Shown one piece after another: positions 37,217 to 50,634 of a stretch of 64,000 nucleotides of DNA. Numbering within the stretch: the first letter of the stretch is position 1; the number at the start of each line of letters is the position of its first letter. Made by a program: the position numbers and the translations under genes. This stretch comes from Stentor roeselii (lineage: Eukaryota > Ciliophora > Heterotrichea > Heterotrichida > Stentoridae), in NCBI GenBank assembly GCA_006503475.1, contig RSEH01000011.1:124001-188000 (forward strand). Direction: 5' to 3'. The notes under the pieces are model-generated. The model did no database searches. It was not told where the DNA came from and saw nothing but the letters and a program-made list of their open reading frames with translations.

Positions 37217-40200
37217 CTAGTCGTTTGTTTGGCAAAGCAAGGCTACTCCGAGAAGAGTCCACTTGTCAGGGTTTTCTTCTGATGATAAGTCGACGTAAAC
37301 TACGAAGTTTGTGCTGAGTCCAGTACTGCTTAAAATTCCAGCCCTTGACGTAGTCTTATATAAAGGACATAGGTAATCTCCTTCTTTAGCGACATAGTTA
37401 TTGGTAGGTAAAAAATGTATAACAGGCATAGTAAAGTAAATCTCTTTTTCCAAAGCATCAATCAAAATCATCTCTTCTCTATCCCACCTGGCAGCTTCTA
37501 AAAATAGCCCATAAATAAAAACTCCATCTGCAGGGTTCTTTCTAAACTCCTGAAAGCTCCAAGGGGTGACTTCAAATGTAAACACAAGACTATCAATAGG
37601 CAGAGAGTACTTCCGAGAATGTGTCTGAAGCACTGCAGTTAAAAACGACTGAGGAAAGAAAAACCCAGACAGCCAGTAACAAGACTGGTATCCATACTTG
37701 ACCCAATCATAAATAAACTTGACTCTCGCATTAAAGTCAGCCACCCAAGACGCTAAAGACTTGAGCGACGGGTATGAAACTTTTTTCCACATGTCAGGAA
37801 CTGAAGAGTTTAAAAGACTTGAAAACATTTCAGACAACTCTTCAGTCATGATGACTTTTCCCTTAATCGCATTTCGCAGGTCCTTCAAAGAACTTCTCAT
37901 TTTATTCAAGAGCCGGTTGAACTTTTCGACTTCTTGAAACAGAAAAGTGCTCAAAGACGGGATCAATCCGTTTGAATCCACTGCCAGGTGGTCATTGTGA
38001 GCAGCTCGGAGATCCATGTTGTCCATGAGGCTGTTTGAAAGACTTTTACACATCGAGTGAACCATTTTATCAGAGTCAGCAGCATCTTCACTTACTTCTT
38101 TCGGTTGAGTTTGAATGAGACATTGAATGATTGAGTCACTTGTCTGTGTTTCAAGAGTGATCTGCGCGTTTATGTTCATTCCGAACACCTCAGGAGGGTC
38201 GACATTAGGAAGACTAGAGATGTATTCCAAGAAGTCACCTTGACTAGGAACTTTAAAAACTTCATCTTCTGTATAAAAGTAATTTTCTTCTAAAGTCTCC
38301 GCATTGCAGCATTTATTAAACATGGCCATGAGACAGACCTGGTCGTTTTTATCAGTCACCCTGCCGCCGTAGTTGATATTCCCAATAATATACTGAATAC
38401 CTTCCCAAGGCACATCTTCATTTTCTTCAACCAGGAGCTTCAACAGTTTAATCGAAGTGATGAAGTCAGAGTCATTAAACTCGTACCTGATATTAAACCC
38501 CAAAGGGCCGAATTTTCTCCTTTCCACAGTCAAAGCATGGAAAAAACTCACTCCAAAGACCATCTTTTTCCAGATCTCCGGACGAGGCACTTCAGCACTT
38601 GTTGTGTCCACCTGGCTGAAAACTGCAGAAATATTCGACTTAAGACCTGAAGGCGGCTCAGTCGTCACTTTTAAAGAGTTCTGAAGAATACTCACTGGAA
38701 ACGACTCAGAAGGCATGGATGTTAAAATCACTCGAAAGTCTCGATGTCCAGCACTGTCTTCTTGCAAGTTATCAACAAGTGTTTCTAATGTCGGAAGCCA
38801 GGACCGTGACAAGTGGCAATTTTGAAGCAAAAGCCACCATCCAGCTGCTTTTGACTTGTCAAAAGCCTCTTGGGCCTTAGCACCTTGTCCTTGTCCTAAA
38901 CTGATCATGACGAGTTTTTCAGACATTCCTCGGTCTTTCGTGATTTTTAAAATGTTTTCCACTGGGTCAGTCCCCTGCGACAAGATGAAAACTATTGGAG
39001 TCTTTTTATCACTTTCATCGAATAAAGAGTTCAGATCAGCGGGGGGCACCTGAGAAAAGAAAGGCCCGAGCGCAGCTCGGGCAAATGAATCAATCGCGTA
39101 CATGATCTTTTCAGGCCGTAAGGCCTTTACAAGTAAAAGCTTGGCGAAAGGGTCTAGCAAGTTGTACTTGCCAGGAGGCGATTTGGTTAAAACATCAGTG
39201 ATGAAATCAGTCCATTCCCGAGAGCGAAGCTCGAAATCATCTGCGAGGCCTTCAAATCCAGAGACTTTTTCAAGTTTACAGAGAAAGTCCCATTGTAAGT
39301 CATTTAAAACAGAACTCATCGGGTTCTTTTTCGCGTTTTTCTTAGCGACCAGGCCAGCTCCTCGAATGAAGAACTTCCAAGTTTCATTAGAAATTTTTTT
39401 CAGGTTTTTCCAAATTGCGACTGCGAAGAGAAACGCGAGGATTTTCTTGTCTTTTTCGAAAAGCCCTCGACAAATGACTTTAAATATGGTCTTTGTCACG
39501 TTTTCTATTATGGCTGATGACCGGTCTGAAGATGAAGCAGTTGACTGGATAGATGAGCAGAAGAGTTTAGTGTAAAAGGCCAAAGAGTACTGGTACATCG
39601 GGTTTATCCCTGGAATGCTGGTGATCACGAAAAATAAAACACTTCCTCTTATCGCGATTTCCCGAAAGGCGTCTCGAGCAAGGTTAACCTGATTTTCCAC
39701 TTGTGTAGTCGAAGCAACTCTTCTTGTAATGTCCTTTGAAGTGCTCTTGCTTCTCTGAAGTGCCGAGATGAGGTTCAAGTTATCTAAAATAAACCCTTGA
39801 CTATCAGCGATCATATCTAAAATAGCATTTTGAGTCTCTTCCAAGAGTTTCTGATCAGCAGCAAGACTGACAATAATATCATCTCTTTCTCTTTCCAGTC
39901 TCGGGTTCTCCAGTCGAACCACTTCAACAAGCAGCTGATCTTCAAGTCCAGATTCAGTCACTGTAAAGTTAACAACGTTTAAAGTTCCAAAAACTTCCGG
40001 CAAGAACTGAGGATTCGACAGTCTACATTGAAGCACCATGAAAAAACCTTCATCGTACATCACTTCATGGTCAGTCAAGCGAATCACAAGTCTTCCATCG
40101 TCTTTTTTGTAAAACTTTCGCGAAAGCAAGTTGGTCAATGACGAGTCCTGACTTTCGCCAACGTCTTCGAAAAGAACTGGTTTCGCTGAAGTCACAGCTG

Positions 40201-43200
40201 ATTCAAGTATGCGAAGAACGTCTTTTGACTCTTTAGACCCTGGCTTGACTGGCTTCAGTTGGACCAGGTTTTGCTTTTTAAAAGAATTTTTCAGCCATCT
40301 TCGCGCCTGGTCTTGGGGGTCGATGATTATAGGCCATTTGCAGGAATTCATCACGATTATTGAGTTTTCTTGAGATGTCTGGTCTTTTGGAAGACCTGAG
40401 ATTTGCCATTCACGGATCTCGATAGGTTTGCCTAAGGTTGAGATGAAGGAGTAGTTGTCGGAGATTGGAAGTTGCAAGTGATTTGCTAGGATTATTGTTT
40501 TTTCTTTCAATTGGCTTCGGAAACGGTCGGTGAAGACGCCTTGGTAGTTGATTACTGAAGCGTTTAGCATTGATTCGACTTCTACGAATTTCAGGTAGTT
40601 TTGGATTTGGTTTACTGTTTCTTGCCATTTTATACCTTCTTCTGATAGGAGCTCTAGAAGAAGCTCTGCTCGTTTTACTCTGTCCATTGTTAGTTTTATG
40701 TCTTTTTCTAGTGTTCCTACTTTTTGCTCTGTCATTGCGCACTCGTCTTTTAATTTGTTTACTTTTTCTTCTACTGATCTTAACTCGCTTTGCTTGCTTT
40801 CAAGCTTTTCCATGTCGCTTTTCAACTTTGCTTGCATTTGAAACACCTTTTCTCGCTTGGGCTTCACGATTTGGAATATCTCTGTGTAGTTGAACATTGC
40901 ACGGCACCAGATGCAGAGGCTTTTTGCTGCTTCTGAACTTTGGGCGACGATTTCTGGCTGGAATTCTGGCTTGGAGACTATTATTCGCAGTTTTTTGAAG
41001 GTTGAGTTGGACACTGATTCTTTCGGGTAATTCACAATCCGCTGCAAGAAATCCATTTGTCCAAGAACAACAATAGCATTATTCCAGTCAGACCTTTCCC
41101 CAAGCAGAATACAAACAGCTTCCATAACCATTTTAATAGTTTCAGGAGGCTTCAGGTACTTTTTAAACTCAATAATATGACTTTTATTTTTTTCCAAGGC
41201 CTGAACCGCTTTCAAAGCATTTTCTAAAATAGGAGTAGCTTCAGCCAGGTCTCTTTCAGCATCATCACTCTTCAATTTACAATCCTGAAACTGTATTTCA
41301 ATAAATTCCGTTTCTTTTTCAACAGAAACCTGCAAGTCAACCGCAGCTTTAGTCTCTTTCTGCACCTCCAAATAATAATTCTCAGCTCTTTTCTTCTGAA
41401 TTTCAAGATCTGGCATCATTTCCTGCAATTTTATCTGACTTTCCGCAATAATTTTTCTAGTTTCATTCAATTTGCTAAGTCCATTTGTGAGTTTCGTGCT
41501 TTTTTTCCACAAGTTATCAGAAGTTTTCTTAAAGATTTTAGAAAAAACTTCAAAAAAGTCGAAAAAAAGTTTTGGAGTTACATAAGCTGGTCTTTTTAAC
41601 ACCTTGTAAAAGGAAAGACCTTCGTTTTCAGCTGATAAGTGAATAGCGCTTGCGAAGTTCGCCAAAGATTTTATTTGAATTTTTAGGTCTGAGAGCTTGG
41701 AGGTCGCAACTGATAAAAGTGCTTCTTCTGGCCAGTTGTCGAACCATTCGATTGTACTGCAGTTCACGAATGATGGGAACATCCTGCACCGGTTTCTTAA
41801 AGTGCTTCCTACTGGAGAGGTGCAGAGCAAGATGTGAAGGTTGTCTCGGACTCGGTTGATGAACTCTTTGTAAATGGTTTCTTTTGAATCTTCTATACCT
41901 TGGTGGTCGACTAGTTCTGATCTTAGGGAATTTACTATTTCTTCTACTTCTTCTTCGCTGTAGAGGTCAGATACTTCTCCAGAGTTGATTAAACTATTAA
42001 GATCTTCCAAAAAGCTATCAAGTATCATATGTTGATCAGAAAAAACAAAACTGACCGGTTTCCCCTCAACTCCTGACTTCCTCGTCAACTTTTTCAAATC
42101 CTCATGAAAATTTTCAATATTATACCCTTTGATAAGCTGTATCGAAAACGGTTCAAACATTAAAATCGAAGACGAAAGAAACGCCAAGCTTTGTTTCCCG
42201 CTTCCCCCAACCCCAACGAGCATCATATGTCCTCTAGGACAATAAATTCCTCTACAAACATGCAAAACATGTGCAAGAGCCTCTTCAAACATTTCCAAAG
42301 GCATTTTCTGTCGACTTCTAATATTAAAGTCATCAAGTCTATCAATAACAAACCTTTTAATTCTTTTTTTATCAACGATTTCCTCATAAATTCTTTCAAC
42401 ACTATCCAAATTCATAATATTCGAGAACTGAAGCGGGTGAGTTTCAAGCCAGTCATCTTCAAGAAAGCCTGACTTGAAGTACTTCATCGCAGTGGTCGAC
42501 GCAGCCTTGTTGAACCAGACCCGGTCCAAAGGGTTTGTGAGTCGATCGAAAAAGACTCTGGAGCTTTCATGAAGCCACAACTTGGTGAGTTTATCAGTCG
42601 TTACAAGGGAATTCGGAGTGGCCAAGGTGATGCCTTGGATAACTTTTCCTACATCTCTTAAATTGTATTTATAATGAAACTTCGAAGGCGTCGGCTTCAA
42701 CTTGTTCACAACTTTTTCGTATAGTTCGACTGTTGACTGGATTATCGTCGATATCGAACGGCGGATAGGGTCCGGGTAGATTTTTTCGAAGTGAGTTGAA
42801 AGCACTGGCGAGTAAAGACTTAGCAGCACTGAAGAAGAAGGCTCTGATATGAAAAATAAGTGAAAATGACGCATGAATCTTGAGGATAAGTCTTGAAGAT
42901 TTGAAGTACCTGTCGCTGAGACTATTAAAAAATTGCTGATTTTCTTGAAAAATCCTTTTTTTCTGTCGTAGAAGCCCTGGCTGTCGATTAATTGTCTTAA
43001 AAGCTCGATTGGGGGCTGGGAGTCGAAAGCGTCCTTGCCCGGCATTCCGACGTCATCTATAAAAATAAATAGTTTTCGTGAAGAACTCGCGGAATAAACC
43101 CCTGCTGCTTTCCTTTCAAGTTTTGATTCAATGAAATTTTGGGTTTTTTCACTTGAAGTCCTTGCAGAAAAATTGGCGTGGGACAAGTCGATTTCTTGAT

Positions 43201-46200
43201 TTTTTAACAAGTCTTCAACGTGCAAACTGATGATCGCTGATTTCCCAACACCTGACCCTCCTGCAAGCATAGAGCAGAAGTTCTCAGTTGAAAGCATTTT
43301 TAAGACTGAAGTGTAAGCAACAGTTGTCGTTGTCGGTATCAAGATCTGCGATAGACTCAGTCCTTTAACGACTTCAAAATGAGGGATTTTTTCTTTCCAG
43401 GACTTAAAAACATAGTCTTTGTCTAAAAAGTACTCAAAAACCGTGTCAGTGATGGGAAACGGCGAAGTCTGTGCGAAGAGATGCCGAATGGTATTAGAAA
43501 ACTATTTGAAACTTACCCTTTCATGTTTCGAGCTGTCCAACAACACTCCTAAGCTCCAGATGCATGCAAAAGCGAAGACACTATGAAGGTACTTGACTTT
43601 AGGTTTATTTTTCAGCATGACAGTCAAGATATTGCATAAACATCGAACTTTATGAATCTCCGACGAGGGAATCATATCATTTTCAGCATCAAAAGCTCTG
43701 AAAACAAGAGGTAAAATATTCCCAAACATATTCTGAAGTACTTCTTTCAGTTCTTTTCCCTCCAGTTGTTCAAGCCAAGAAGTGGCAAGCATGTTCCAAG
43801 TCAAGTTATCATGAGGAATATAAACCATTCCACATCGACTCACAGTGGCCGGAGAAGCTTTGCTTAAATCTGCGACTTCAAACAAGATCCTCATTGATGG
43901 TTTCAGTTTAATTCTTTCACCATTCGGCAAACAAAGCATCATATTATCGTCAAGGACCGTATTCATGCTTTCAATCCAAAGTGAATCAACAGGCCCATCA
44001 AAGACGACCCATCGAAGTTCAGGGTTGGGTCCATTCGTGATTTCTCGAAAGATACTCGAAGCAAGTCCATCTTTCCAATCCTGTGTCAAATGGTTCATAT
44101 CTCCATAAAGCTCTCCTATCGTTATCGACTTCGGGTTCAAAACACTTAAACTCGTCCCTTTGCACGTCGATAAAGTCCTGATCAAAGTCGACTTCCCTGA
44201 CATTGCCGGGCCTACCAACATGCTTCCATATCTCACTGACATCGTATCAGCTAATTCAAACACTTTACGAATAAAACCCTCAGGACCTTGAAGTCCTTTC
44301 TTCATCAAATCCGCTTTAATCAATTCAAGAAACGACTCATTCTGGACCTTTGGCAAAGAAACTCCTGGAAACAGGTCCTGAACAAGTGCCTTGAACAACA
44401 AGACATCTTTTTGAACTAGTTTAGGAATATTGCTCTCGTTCATCGCTTGAATCAAGATATTTTCCTCAGCTGTTTCCTCGAGTTTTCTCCTGATATCTCC
44501 AGCAGTGAGTAGAACACTTTTAAGAGCTCGAAGTCCGAAGTCATAATGAAATTGTGAGCTGAGCTGTTCGTTGGCCAGTTTGTAAAGCTGGACTATTTTT
44601 TTACTGAGTCTTGAAGCCTCGTGAAAGCCTTCAGCCATGAGCATGATTTCAGCGATCATCGAGTAGTCAGGTATCATCATGGAGACTGGTCTGAAGAGGA
44701 CTTTAAGGTTATCAGGAAGTTCAGTGCGACCTGCATATCCTGGATTCATTGTCACGAAAACACCGAATCCAGACCTGATAGGAATTTTTCTGTTTTCAAA
44801 TTGAAATTCTTTCATATTGTTCTGCAAAGCGTTTTTTATTGTCTGCAACTGCTGCGCGATCACTGATAAGACCTCGATGTCAATTCGGTTAAACTCGTCT
44901 AAACAGCTCCAAGCGCCTTGTTGAATGAGACCTGCGAAGAGTCGACTGGTCATTTTATAAGTGATTTGCTCTGAGCAGTTAAAAACAATGCATAACTGTC
45001 CTAAAGCCTTCGCCAGGTCCTTCGTTGATTCAGTCTTGCCTGTTCCAGCAGGGCCAGAAGGACAAGCTCCAAGTTTGACATTAAGAGCAGAGGTGATAGT
45101 GATCCAACATTTTTCAGTTAGAGGAGTCACCACAAGTCTTGAGGTACATCCAAGGTACTCATAAGCATATTGACATGAAAAATTTATTTGCTTTATCAGG
45201 CAAATATCACCGTCCCAGTAGTACCTTAACTGCTTTTGCCATGAAAAGTCTGAATTCGTTTCTACTTCAAGTTCCTGAAGATTTGCAAGAATATCTCGAT
45301 TATGGACAGAAGTCGTGATCATCGCGACTATCAGCTTTCTTTTTAACTCGTTGACTGGACTTTTCACCAGGTCTACCAAGTGGTTCAGGTTTCGATGACA
45401 GGTGTTAATCCATTCTTTTAAAACATTTGGCGAGTCGTGAATAGAACCGAGAGTTAAATCTGTTTCAATGCACCAGTTAATGCTTGCCACTGTTGATATC
45501 GCCTGGCAGGGATAATTCGACAACACCCAAGGTTTAAACTGAGATTTTTCTGAAGACTCTTTGCAGAATTTCATTGATCTCTCAAGGGTTTCACACATCG
45601 CTACTTGAACGTTTAAAAGCCACTCCTCGACATTTCCTCTTGCTTTCAGCGGACGACCTTCAAAGCTGACTATTTCTCCTTCAGAGGAAATCATTGCAAG
45701 AATATCAGCGGCTTTCAGGTCTTCACCAATTTGTAACTGGTGAATGTTCTCGAAGCACTTGCTGATGAAAGGTTGAAGTGACAGAGGGTTCGCGGCTTGG
45801 GCGAGAACTTTAAGCAGCTCGTCATCTGAGATGAAGTAAAAACGAGGAAAGACTCCTCTTTTGTCTTCTAAGTATTGAGAAAGGTTTTTTTGGACTACTT
45901 CAAGTGAAGTGTTGAATTTTTTTAATTGATCTAAGAGTTTTCCTTCGAGAACCATGATTTTTATTGCGTTGTTGTTGAGGTTCGTTCGCTTCATGAAACC
46001 ACGGTAAAATTTGTCGACTGTTTCGTAAGTTTGTGACTCGTAAGCCAGTTTTCTTTTAATGTCTTGAGAACTGAAAATAGCTGAAAAGTACATCCAGGTC
46101 TTTTGAAGTGTTGCCCATTCATCAAGCACGTCTTGCACTGTGTTCAGATGGTTTCTCCACAGGTTTACCTCGTCTCTCAAAGGAGTCACGTAGCGATTTC

Positions 46201-49200
46201 CTGAAATAAGACTGAGTTTCGCTAAAGAGTCTTCTAAATTCATAACGAACTCTTCAATATCCCCTAAAATATAAACATCTTTTTCTTTAAACTGTTGAAG
46301 AGGAATTTCTAGTTCATCCCAAAGATCAACAACAGCTTTTAACTGAGCTTTAAGTTCAAATTCCTGACTGGCTTGAACAGAAATAGCTAAAATTTCTTCA
46401 TTGTTTTCTTTAATCTTAAATTTTTTAAGAGAGTTTAAAGTAAGTGAATCATTTAATTCAAACTGATCAGTGAGTAACTCTCTAAGCATTTTCCAGTGAG
46501 TTTCTAAGAAAGGTGCCCGAAGTGCAGAAACAATAGGCATCAGTTCAAGGATATCTTGGACTTTTGACTTTAATGTATCAAGAACTGAAGAGTTTTGCAA
46601 AGCCGATTCTGACCTTCTTACAATTTTGTAAAATTCTTCAGCTTGGATGGTGGACTGTGAAAAATCGATGAGTTTTACTGGAGTGTATTGGATCCGAGTG
46701 TAAATTTTCTCGTATTCTAAGAAACCTTTCCATAGTTTTTCACGGATATCGACTTGCTCTGCTGCTGCTTGGACCTCAGAGAAAACATGAACTGTTTCTC
46801 CAAGTACTTCTTGAAACTTTGAGAGATTTCTTGAGTTTTCACTGAATTCTTTACATTTTATTTGCATACTTGTTAGTTCTTGGAGAATTATTTCTGGATT
46901 ACTCTCGATTTTTAAGAATTTTTCTTCTGCTATTCTCATTGACATGAGATTCACCTCATCTAAGAACTGTGGAACCATGTTTTTTAGTTTTTTCTTGTAA
47001 ATTGCCATGTTTTTAGCTGCTGTGCTTTCAATGTTGATGATGTATCCATTTAGCATGGTCATAATTGACATAGTTAAAGTGTATTGGTCAGTATCTTCAG
47101 TAACTAATCCAATATCTGACCTAAGTCCTAAATTGTACAAATACCCTAAAAGGTCAAGATTTCTCTTAACTTCTGAAATCTGGTCATTCACCTCCTGCAA
47201 TGAAACCTTCTGAATCACGAACTCTTCGACCGTGAAAACTTTAGTTCCAAGAATGCGAGCTGATTTTGAAGCCCAGCTTCTACAACTTTCTACTTTTTTT
47301 CTGATAAACTTTAAAAGGATATCTTGGCTGACTTTTAATGAATCTTTAGAGTTTTGAATGAGAAAGTTCTTGACTTTTAAACAATCTATTCTGAAAAGAC
47401 CAGAATCCATCAACTTTGGAGCTTTTTCAATTAAAGCCTTTTGACTGCGGAACATGGCAAAGGTCCAGTCAAAAGAGTCAACTTTTTGCATCAAATTTTC
47501 TTTTTCAAGTAGTTCAAATCGAATTTCAAGATTTTTCCAATAAGCTGAAAGTGCATAGTTAAAAGACTGAAAATGAATTTTTGAGTCTTTGAAAGCTTTT
47601 TTGATTAAACCATTGAGTTTTGTTCTGATTTTCTTATAATAATTCGAGTCCTCAAGCCAACTAATCACATCCAAAAAGATATCTTCAGCGACAGTCCACT
47701 TGTCAGCGACTTTATCATCCCATTCTTCCAAAGCAGTGACATAATCTTCCATTTCTGGGTGTCTACTCCACCGCTGCATGTTTTTCAAGGCATCAAGTCC
47801 TTCAGCGATGATATCTTCTAAAGTGATAACAAAAGTTTTCCTATCTGGAGCAAGTTTAAGCCAAAAGTTTTGAATCTCAGGAACAACAAAGCAAGGAACA
47901 TTCAAGTTTTCACCGTCAAAGTTCAAATGAATGTTAGGGTGGAAGTCCTCAGGAGGGGACTTCCTCGGGACAAACTCATTTTTCAGCGGAATTTTTTTAC
48001 TGGAGTCGACTGGAACCCTGTCAAGAACCAGTTCAATTTTAAATAAAGGAACTCGGTTCCTTTTTTTCTGGTCTGAAAGAAGGATCATTGACTTGTCTGA
48101 CGACAGGTCTTCAGAAAGTTGACTGAACTGTTCGTATATTTTAAGTAGAAGTTCACGGACTGATGAGAGGTAAATATTTTGAAGACTTTCTAAAGTAACG
48201 AAATCTGCGAGATAAGTGAACCGAATGAACCTGGAACATTCTTTTCTAAGATCAGCGCGTTGGTCGTAAGACATGTTTTCAGGAAAGCCCATTTTTTCAT
48301 ATAAAGGGCAGATTTTCCTGACCTGTGGGAACATCTGAAGGTTAAGTTTTCCGTAGTTCTTCTTTTCCGCGATGTCCATCACGATCTCCTCACGAAGTAG
48401 GTTCATGATATTGATAACTCCTTGTCTCACGTTGATTCTCAAGCTCTTGCCAGTCTCTTCAATAACAGTTCTAACTTCAGCGATTTTCGCCTTTTGTCGA
48501 TCGACGAATTCTTTTAAAGTGACCTGGTCAAGATGCCCTGGAATTTCCACAAACTTGATTTTTTCCATATCAAGACACATCCCTCGATGAGTTAAAAGGA
48601 CTTTCGAGTAGCTGCTATCAGCGGAGTACAACTTTTCCTCAAGTTTTTTCCTTCTTTTATTCCTTCGATGTCGGTTCACGTTTCTTTCCCACATCTTCAC
48701 GATTTTCCAGACACGAAACTGTTGAAAAAACGCGACTTTTTTAAGACTAAAAAACTGTTTCCGCTCAGCTAAAAACTCTTTGAAACTACTGAACTCGACA
48801 GGAGACCCTGCAACAAAAGAAGAGAGTCCAGCAGCAGAAAGTGTGAAATAGTCTCCATTCTCCTGACTTCTAGCAACTTCAGCAGAGACCACTTCAAAGT
48901 CATTAGCTTGTCCGACAGGTTCTCTTAAAAGATAAACAAACTGATTATGTTCAGCAGTTTTATCACGAATACTTCTTATAAACAAGTCAAGTCTTGATTC
49001 TTCAACAGAAGACTCAACTTCAGCTTCATGTTCCATCATTTTCGGGACAGGTGTAAAAATTGAGTCTTTTCTAGCAGTTGCTGGTCGATTCGTGATTTTT
49101 TCAATTAAACTTGCAACTCGTTCCTCATCAGTTTTGCTTGGTTCAAGTCGAAAAGTATGAACTTTTGTTATGGAAGTCAAATTCGTTCTTGCTGTGCAAG

Positions 49201-49579
49201 GTCTACTCGGTTGGTTCGCTGTTCGAAGGATGAGGCTTGTCGGCACTTTTGAAGTTTTTAGAGCTGATGACGGTCGCAAGGCTCCTGCACTTGTAAAGCC
49301 CGTGATTGAAACGCGACTTGTACTTGGAATTAGAGTCAGTTTGTTGTCGTTTGTTGTGGGAAGAGTTTGAACTGTTTGCACTGTTTGAAGCCGGTGGGAG
49401 GAAGATGTCGTCACTCTTGGCTTTTTTACTGATGGCAAAGGGTTCGTGCCCAGGCCTCTTTCGATTAAACGGTTTTTCAGGCTTTGCGTTTTGTCGATTT
49501 CTGATATGCCGAGCTTGGGAATTACTGCTTTTGCATTCATTCGGAAGTTTTCAGGCCGTGCTGATTGATTCCTCTTCAT
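37217..49579 (-). CDS. Axonemal dynein heavy chain, inner-arm single-headed type (one 15-nt intron)
   Basis: CDS is complement(join(37217..43501,43517..49579)), about 4115 residues, full-length. P-loops: AAA1 GPAGTGKTE (about 1506) with Walker B 'CLDEFNRI', AAA2 GPAMSGKST (about 1791), AAA3 GGSGVGKSA (about 2100), AAA4 GVGGSGKQS (about 2455). The stalk coiled coils lie near 2690-2760 and 2940-3000, around the microtubule-binding region with 'LKPPETIKMVMEAVCILLGE'. AAA5/6 and the C-terminal domain follow. The AAA1 segment 'FNCSEQITYKMTSRLFAGL' and overall length point to the DNAH3/6/7/12 class, closest by eye to DNAH6. The two long ORFs are one gene. The start codon is 7 nt from a divergent gene. 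Confidence 0.93.
43502..43516 (-). other. 15-nt intron in dynein heavy-chain gene
   Basis: Sense sequence gtaagtttcaaatag, phase 0, A at position 10. It is the only break in a frame of over 12 kb. Splicing joins 'SKHER' to 'FSNTIRHLFAQ', and the 58 codons between the two apparent ORFs then read through. Confidence 0.95.
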
Positions 49580-49586
49580 ATTTAAT
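49580..49586. promoter_or_regulatory. 7-nt spacer between divergent dynein and ankyrin-like start codons
   Basis: The plus strand reads CAT-ATTTAAT-ATG, almost palindromic. The dynein heavy chain (minus) and the acylated ankyrin-like gene (plus) share essentially no intergenic DNA. A later dynein Met at residue 14 would add only 39 nt. Confidence 0.5.
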
Positions 49587-50615
49587 ATGGGAAACTGTCA
49601 AGATTGTTGTGCTAAAGGACCGAAAGTGAATAAAGGACCGAAAGTATTGTTTTTAGAGTTGATTGATAAGAATTATTGGAAGGATTTTAGAGTAAGATTT
49701 GTGAAGGACTTGAAATTTAAAGAATTTATTGAAAATTACTTGGATTTTCAATGGGATGGAATTTATATGAATGCTCTTGGAATCGCTTATGTTAAAAATA
49801 GGCCGAAATTTGTGAAGGCTTTGATGGGAAATGAGAAGATGTTTGAAGAGATGATGAAAGGGTTCAAAAAGCAGAAGTTTTCGTTGATGAATTATTTGTG
49901 TTCGAATGATTATGTTGAATGTGTGAAGATTTTAATTAAGGATCAAAGACATCTGGATTTTTCGAAGAGTAATTCTGTGACTATTGACTTTGAAGAAGAG
50001 AATCGGGATTCTATTATTGAGGAATTTCCGATAATAGTTGCTGCGATGAATGGATCTATCAAGACTATCAACTTGTTTTATTCTATAAATATCAACTTGA
50101 GGACTCCTCATAAAGATACCTCGTTTGACACTTGTAATGAAAAAGGAGAAAATGTTGAGCTTATTGCTTGTAGAGCAGCAAATTTTCCATTAGTTAGATT
50201 TTTGCATGAGGACTGTGGAAGACAGTTTAAAACAGTAAACAGATCTAATGAAAATGCTTTAGTTGTCTGCCTCGCAACTAGAAACAAGGGAAACTGCTAT
50301 CCAACCTTCAAGTATCTCTTAGAAACCGTTAAAGTTGACATGGAAAATTGTTATCAAGATCTTCTTATTCTTGGTAATTATCAACCCCTCAAAAATTACA
50401 TTCAAGAAAAACTAAAACAAAAAGGAATCAATGTAAAAACAGAAGACTATCTTATAGATCCTGAATCTTTTTCAAAAAAGGATGAATTCTTTTCAAGGTC
50501 TAGAATTTTCACTCCTTCTTTCTTAAATGACCTGAGAAGACAAAGTCTCACCTCAGCGATAAGTTCAATTGACCCTCACCCAGACGAGCTAATATACTCA
50601 ACCTCTCCATTATAA
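49587..50615 (+). CDS. Ankyrin-like repeat protein with acylation motif
   Basis: 342 residues. The N-terminus 'MGNCQDCCAKG' has Gly2 and Cys4/7/8, a strong candidate for N-myristoylation plus palmitoylation, so membrane association is likely; this also supports the start. Residues about 60-270 contain degenerate ankyrin-type helical pairs ('MNALGIAYVKNRPKFVKAL', 'MNYLCSNDYVECVKILIKD', 'FPIIVAAMNGSIKTINLFY', 'ENVELIACRAANFPLVRFL'). The tail is polar. Specific partners unknown. Its 3' end is 19 nt from the convergent EF-hand gene's stop. Confidence 0.72.
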   Translation: MGNCQDCCAKGPKVNKGPKVLFLELIDKNYWKDFRVRFVKDLKFKEFIENYLDFQWDGIYMNALGIAYVKNRPKFVKALMGNEKMFEEMMKGFKKQKFSLMNYLCSNDYVECVKILIKDQRHLDFSKSNSVTIDFEEENRDSIIEEFPIIVAAMNGSIKTINLFYSININLRTPHKDTSFDTCNEKGENVELIACRAANFPLVRFLHEDCGRQFKTVNRSNENALVVCLATRNKGNCYPTFKYLLETVKVDMENCYQDLLILGNYQPLKNYIQEKLKQKGINVKTEDYLIDPESFSKKDEFFSRSRIFTPSFLNDLRRQSLTSAISSIDPHPDELIYSTSPL

Positions 50616-50634
50616 CCATACCACTAGTTTAATA

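Noticed and set aside
49690-49706. Intron-like 15-mer gtaagatttgtgaag in the ankyrin-like gene
   Set aside because: Position 10 is G; no homologue to judge by, so left as coding.
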